From contig CADCOX010000098.1 in NCBI GenBank assembly GCA_902803195.1, forward strand, positions 1-8,255: 8,255 nt of DNA, in the 5' to 3' direction. The stretch is from an uncultured Bacteroidales bacterium (lineage in GTDB: Bacteria; Bacteroidota; Bacteroidia; Bacteroidales; Bacteroidaceae). Both the position numbers and the translations under genes were made by a program. Each line of letters begins with the position of its first letter. Positions within the stretch are counted from its first letter, which is position 1. This document shows, one piece after another, positions 5,747-8,255 of this stretch. A model generated the notes under the pieces. It saw only the letters and a program-made list of their open reading frames with translations, ran no database searches and was not told the DNA's origin.

Positions 5747-7342
5747 TTATTTCTTATGCAGCACTTCCAGGGCCTTCTGCACGACGGGGTCGTCGGCGTA
5801 GATAATCTGGAAATACTCGCTCATGTCCCAGAGGTCACGCGCTACGAGGCCCTTCAGCGTGAGGGCTACGTCCGTGCGGGCCTTCTGCAGTTCCTCGTCG
5901 TCCTTCGCGCGGAGGCTGTCCTTCTTCTCGGCTTCGGCGAGCATCTCGTCGAGGACATAGTCGGGAATCGTGAACTGCTTGCGGAAGTCGTCGAACGTCT
6001 TGTACTGCTTCAGCAGATGCTTGCGGTTCTGGTCCATGTAGTGGAGGCTGGCGTTGACGACGTAGGAGCGGGCGCTGAGCTCGCGGTGGAGACGCGTATA
6101 GCGCGTGGTGTCGAGGGGCACGAAAATATCGGGCATGATACCACCGCCTCCGTAGACAGTGCGTCCCTCCTTGAGGGTCTTGAAGCGGAGCGAGTCGGGG
6201 AAATGGATGCTGTCGGCACTCATGAGTTCACCTCGGTTGTAGCGGTCGATGACGTCATGGGCATAGGTCTTGGCATCGCCTTTCTCGTAGGGCTTCTGTA
6301 TGCAGCGCCCCGAAGGCGTGTAGTAGCGCGCTGTAGTCAGTCGGATCATCGAGCCGTCCTCGAGCTCGATGGGTCGTTGCACGAGTCCCTTGCCGAAGGT
6401 GCGACGGCCGACGATGATGCCGCGGTCGTGGTCCTGAATAGCGCCGGCGAGGATCTCGGAGGCCGAGGCGGAGTATTCGTCGACGAGGACGACGATGCGC
6501 CCTTCGGTGAACAGGCCGCCACCGGAGCTGCGGAACTCGCCCATATTGATGCCGCCGCGTCCACGTGTGTAGACGATCATCTCGCCTTTAGGCAGGAACT
6601 CGCTGGCCAACTCAGCCGCTGCGCCGAGGTAGCCGCCGCCGTTGCCCTGCAGGTCGATGATGAGGTCGCGCATGCCCTGAAGTTGCAGCTTCTTGATGGC
6701 TGCCGCCACCTCGTCGTGCGTCGTCGCGGCGAAGTTGGAGAAGCGCACAAGTCCGATGCCGGGCTCAATCATATAGGCCGCATCGAGCGAATTGACAGGA
6801 ATCTTGTCGCGCTTGACGGTGAAGGTAAGCACATCCTTGATGCCGCGACGCACCACCCCGAGTTTGACCTTCGTCCCCTTGGGGCCGCGCAGCCGGCTCA
6901 TGATGTCCTCGCGGCTCATCTTGACGCCGGCGATGACGGTGTCGTTGACCGTTACGATGCGGTCGCCCGCGAGGATGCCCACTTTCTCCGACGGGCCCTT
7001 CGCCACGGGCTGAATCACGACGAGCGTGTCCTCCAGCATGTTGAACTGCACGCCGATGCCGTCGAAGTTGCCCTTGAGCGGCTCGTTCAGCTTCTTCGTG
7101 TCGGCGGCATTCGTGTAGGCGCTATGCGGGTCCAGCTTCGACAGCATGCCCGTGATGGCGTCCTCCACCTGTCGCTCCAGGTTGACCGTGTCGACATACA
7201 ACTGGTTAATCATCATCGTGGACTGCAGCAACTTGCGCACAGCCAACTCGCGAGGGTCCATTTGTCCTTGAGCGTTCACGCCCATAGGCACGACGCACGA
7301 GAGCAACAAGAGGTATGATAAAAACTTTCTTCTCATATTCAT
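5747..7342 (-). CDS. S41 family C-terminal processing protease (secreted, PDZ domain)
   Basis: A serine protease of the Tsp/CtpA family acting in the periplasm or at the envelope. Residues 1-24 form a signal peptide: basic MNMRRK, hydrophobic LLLLSCVVPM and a cleavage site after GVNA. Cys16 after LLLS leaves a weaker lipoprotein option. A helical segment and LDPHSAYT (70-77) lead into a PDZ domain (about 92-175: GIGVQF at 95-100, AGDRIVTVN at 125-133). In the S41 core, DLQGNGGGYL (230-239) precedes the catalytic site. Ser293 in YSASASE, Asp304 and Lys318 in FGKG have the same 11- and 25-residue spacing as Ser430, Asp441 and Lys455 of E. coli Tsp. The C-terminal 130 residues are helical and charged, with a Lys/Glu/Asp-rich stretch near 470-495. 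At 531 residues the length is normal for Bacteroidales members. It is the first gene after a -7 element and 18 bases ahead of argB. Substrates are unknown. Confidence 0.95.
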   Translation of the reverse strand: MNMRRKFLSYLLLLSCVVPMGVNAQGQMDPRELAVRKLLQSTMMINQLYVDTVNLERQVEDAITGMLSKLDPHSAYTNAADTKKLNEPLKGNFDGIGVQFNMLEDTLVVIQPVAKGPSEKVGILAGDRIVTVNDTVIAGVKMSREDIMSRLRGPKGTKVKLGVVRRGIKDVLTFTVKRDKIPVNSLDAAYMIEPGIGLVRFSNFAATTHDEVAAAIKKLQLQGMRDLIIDLQGNGGGYLGAAAELASEFLPKGEMIVYTRGRGGINMGEFRSSGGGLFTEGRIVVLVDEYSASASEILAGAIQDHDRGIIVGRRTFGKGLVQRPIELEDGSMIRLTTARYYTPSGRCIQKPYEKGDAKTYAHDVIDRYNRGELMSADSIHFPDSLRFKTLKEGRTVYGGGGIMPDIFVPLDTTRYTRLHRELSARSYVVNASLHYMDQNRKHLLKQYKTFDDFRKQFTIPDYVLDEMLAEAEKKDSLRAKDDEELQKARTDVALTLKGLVARDLWDMSEYFQIIYADDPVVQKALEVLHKK

Positions 7343-7380
7343 CTGAGATAATGGTGGTTGAATCCGTAGTTAAAATCGTG

Positions 7381-7388
7381 CAAAGATA
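7381..7388 (-). promoter_or_regulatory. Bacteroidetes -7 promoter element (TATCTTTG)
   Basis: On the minus strand TATCTTTG matches the TAnnTTTG consensus of the Bacteroidetes primary sigma factor. It sits 38 bases upstream of the S41 protease ATG, leaving room for a leader of about 30 bases. A TTG at the usual -33 spacing is not visible, so this is a half match. Its place in the 95-base gap after the phosphoesterase fits a promoter for the protease-argB-sigma unit. The rest of the gap (7343-7437) shows no terminator hairpin, so read-through from the phosphoesterase gene is also possible. Confidence 0.55.
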
Positions 7389-7437
7389 GCGACTATTCTC
7401 GAAGCCTGCGGTATTCCGTCTCCAATTTTAAGTTTAT

Positions 7438-8235
7438 TTACCTTTTCGCAAGCTTCGCTTGCAGCACGCTGATGCCGTCGTCAATCAGGAAGCACTTCTG
7501 CGAATCAATCATCGCCAAATGATCACCGCGAATCATGTCCTCCTCCTCGCCATCCAAGCGCGTATGGCCGAATACCTGAAACACCTCATCCAGCCCATAG
7601 ACGTGCGGCGCCTTGTCGAGCGAATGCTCGCGTATGTCGGCCCACAATATGCTGCCCGTCTTTTCGCCGCCGAACCACGAGCGGCAGTGCCCGACGACCG
7701 CCAGCAGTTCCGGCCCCCAATTATCCCATGCCAGCGTGTTGATGCGGTCGATGATCGCGGGGTCGGCGACCGACAGTTCGTCGTCATCGATATGCCAAAG
7801 CGTCTTGTTCACCTTGCTCAGCCAGTAGGCCGTCAACCCTGCATGCGTGAACACATACGGCACGCCCCCGACGACCTCCAGGTGAGCCAAGTTGAACAGC
7901 GCCCTGTTCGCGCTGAACACCTCGTGATAGCGGTCCCAGTTCGCCACGTCCATGCGCGAACCGCCCCCCAACTCGCGGAACAATCTGGAGGCGTAATGCT
8001 CGTCGTGGTTGCCCTTCAGCAGCACCACCTTCTCCGGTTCCCTTCGTTTCAACTCGATAATCTCCATCAGGTTCGCATAGAGTGCATCTGGCAGATGGTA
8101 TTCATACGGGTCGAGATAATCGCCCAGAAACACCACCTTGTCGACGTCCTCCAGCCACTTGCTTACTCCTTCCTTCCAGAACGTCCGTCCATGGACGTCG
8201 GGAACAACCAATACTCGGTTCTTCATGTTTTCCAT
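7438..8235 (-). CDS. Calcineurin-like metallophosphoesterase
   Basis: A two-metal phosphoesterase of the phage lambda/PrpE-like serine/threonine phosphatase type, 265 residues, predicted cytosolic with no signal peptide. The metal-binding motifs are in order: DVHGR (13-17), GDYLD (38-42), GNHDEH (75-80), THAG (130-133) and GHTR (223-226). GNHD carries the usual catalytic Asn-His. The start at 8235 (MENMKNRVLVV) is preceded by A-rich DNA. The second ATG at 8226 (MKNRVLVV) would also place DVHGR at a normal distance, so the first three residues are uncertain. It lies 95 bases ahead of the S41 gene on the same strand, with a promoter-like element between them, so it may be a separate unit. The fold is clear but the substrate is not: protein phosphatase, diadenosine polyphosphate hydrolase or another phosphoester cleavage are all possible. 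Confidence 0.9.
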   Translation of the reverse strand: MENMKNRVLVVPDVHGRTFWKEGVSKWLEDVDKVVFLGDYLDPYEYHLPDALYANLMEIIELKRREPEKVVLLKGNHDEHYASRLFRELGGGSRMDVANWDRYHEVFSANRALFNLAHLEVVGGVPYVFTHAGLTAYWLSKVNKTLWHIDDDELSVADPAIIDRINTLAWDNWGPELLAVVGHCRSWFGGEKTGSILWADIREHSLDKAPHVYGLDEVFQVFGHTRLDGEEEDMIRGDHLAMIDSQKCFLIDDGISVLQAKLAKR

Positions 8236-8255
8236 TTTTTGTTTAATGTTAAGAT

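Noticed and set aside
5732..7318. A 528-codon open frame on the plus strand opposite the S41 protease
   Set aside because: Same cause: it mirrors the protease codons in register and shows only shadow composition. The protease has a signal peptide, PDZ domain and catalytic triad.
7331..7348. TCTCA/TGAGA inverted repeat around the S41 start codon
   Set aside because: It is only five base pairs with an eight-base loop, easily found by chance, so no regulatory role can be supported.

Overview
The window reads as a stretch of a GC-rich Bacteroidales chromosome, probably Prevotella-like. Four things point there. A TAnnTTTG-type -7 element (TATCTTTG) lies upstream of a minus-strand gene. The spaces before start codons are A-rich and lack strong Shine-Dalgarno motifs. 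The topoisomerase I tail has no zinc fingers. The S41 protease carries the LQGNGGG form of its signature. The genus is an inference from these traits, not a search result.

Layout: bases 1-4076 hold a plus-strand run of topA (3' part only), aroK and speA, with gaps of 56 and 6 bases. This run ends at a strong GC-rich hairpin with a T-rich tail (4118-4171). From 4170 to 8235 everything is on the minus strand. Read in its own direction the order is a calcineurin-like metallophosphoesterase, then a promoter-like -7 element, then an S41 C-terminal processing protease, argB and an ECF-type sigma factor. The protease-argB gap is 18 bases and argB-sigma overlap by one base (TGATG), so protease-argB-sigma is probably one operon. 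It converges on speA. No stretch over 300 bases lacks a gene.

Function: the genes are mostly core metabolism and maintenance: DNA supercoiling (topA), aromatic amino acid synthesis (aroK), polyamine synthesis from arginine (speA), arginine synthesis (argB), envelope proteolysis (S41) and transcription (sigma). ArgB makes an arginine precursor and SpeA consumes arginine. They sit close together in two convergent transcription units.

The most unusual object is argB. Its acetylglutamate kinase core is intact, but the protein is about 85 residues longer than the family norm. The surplus comes from two blocks of repeat-like DNA carried in frame. One follows the start codon. The other, about 58 codons, holds a TCCATTG heptamer array and two identical 47-bp units read in two different frames. 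Neither 7 nor 47 is a multiple of three, yet the array as present totals 129 bases and keeps the gene open. A change in copy number would usually break it. I see no mobile element, CRISPR array, RNA gene or defence system.
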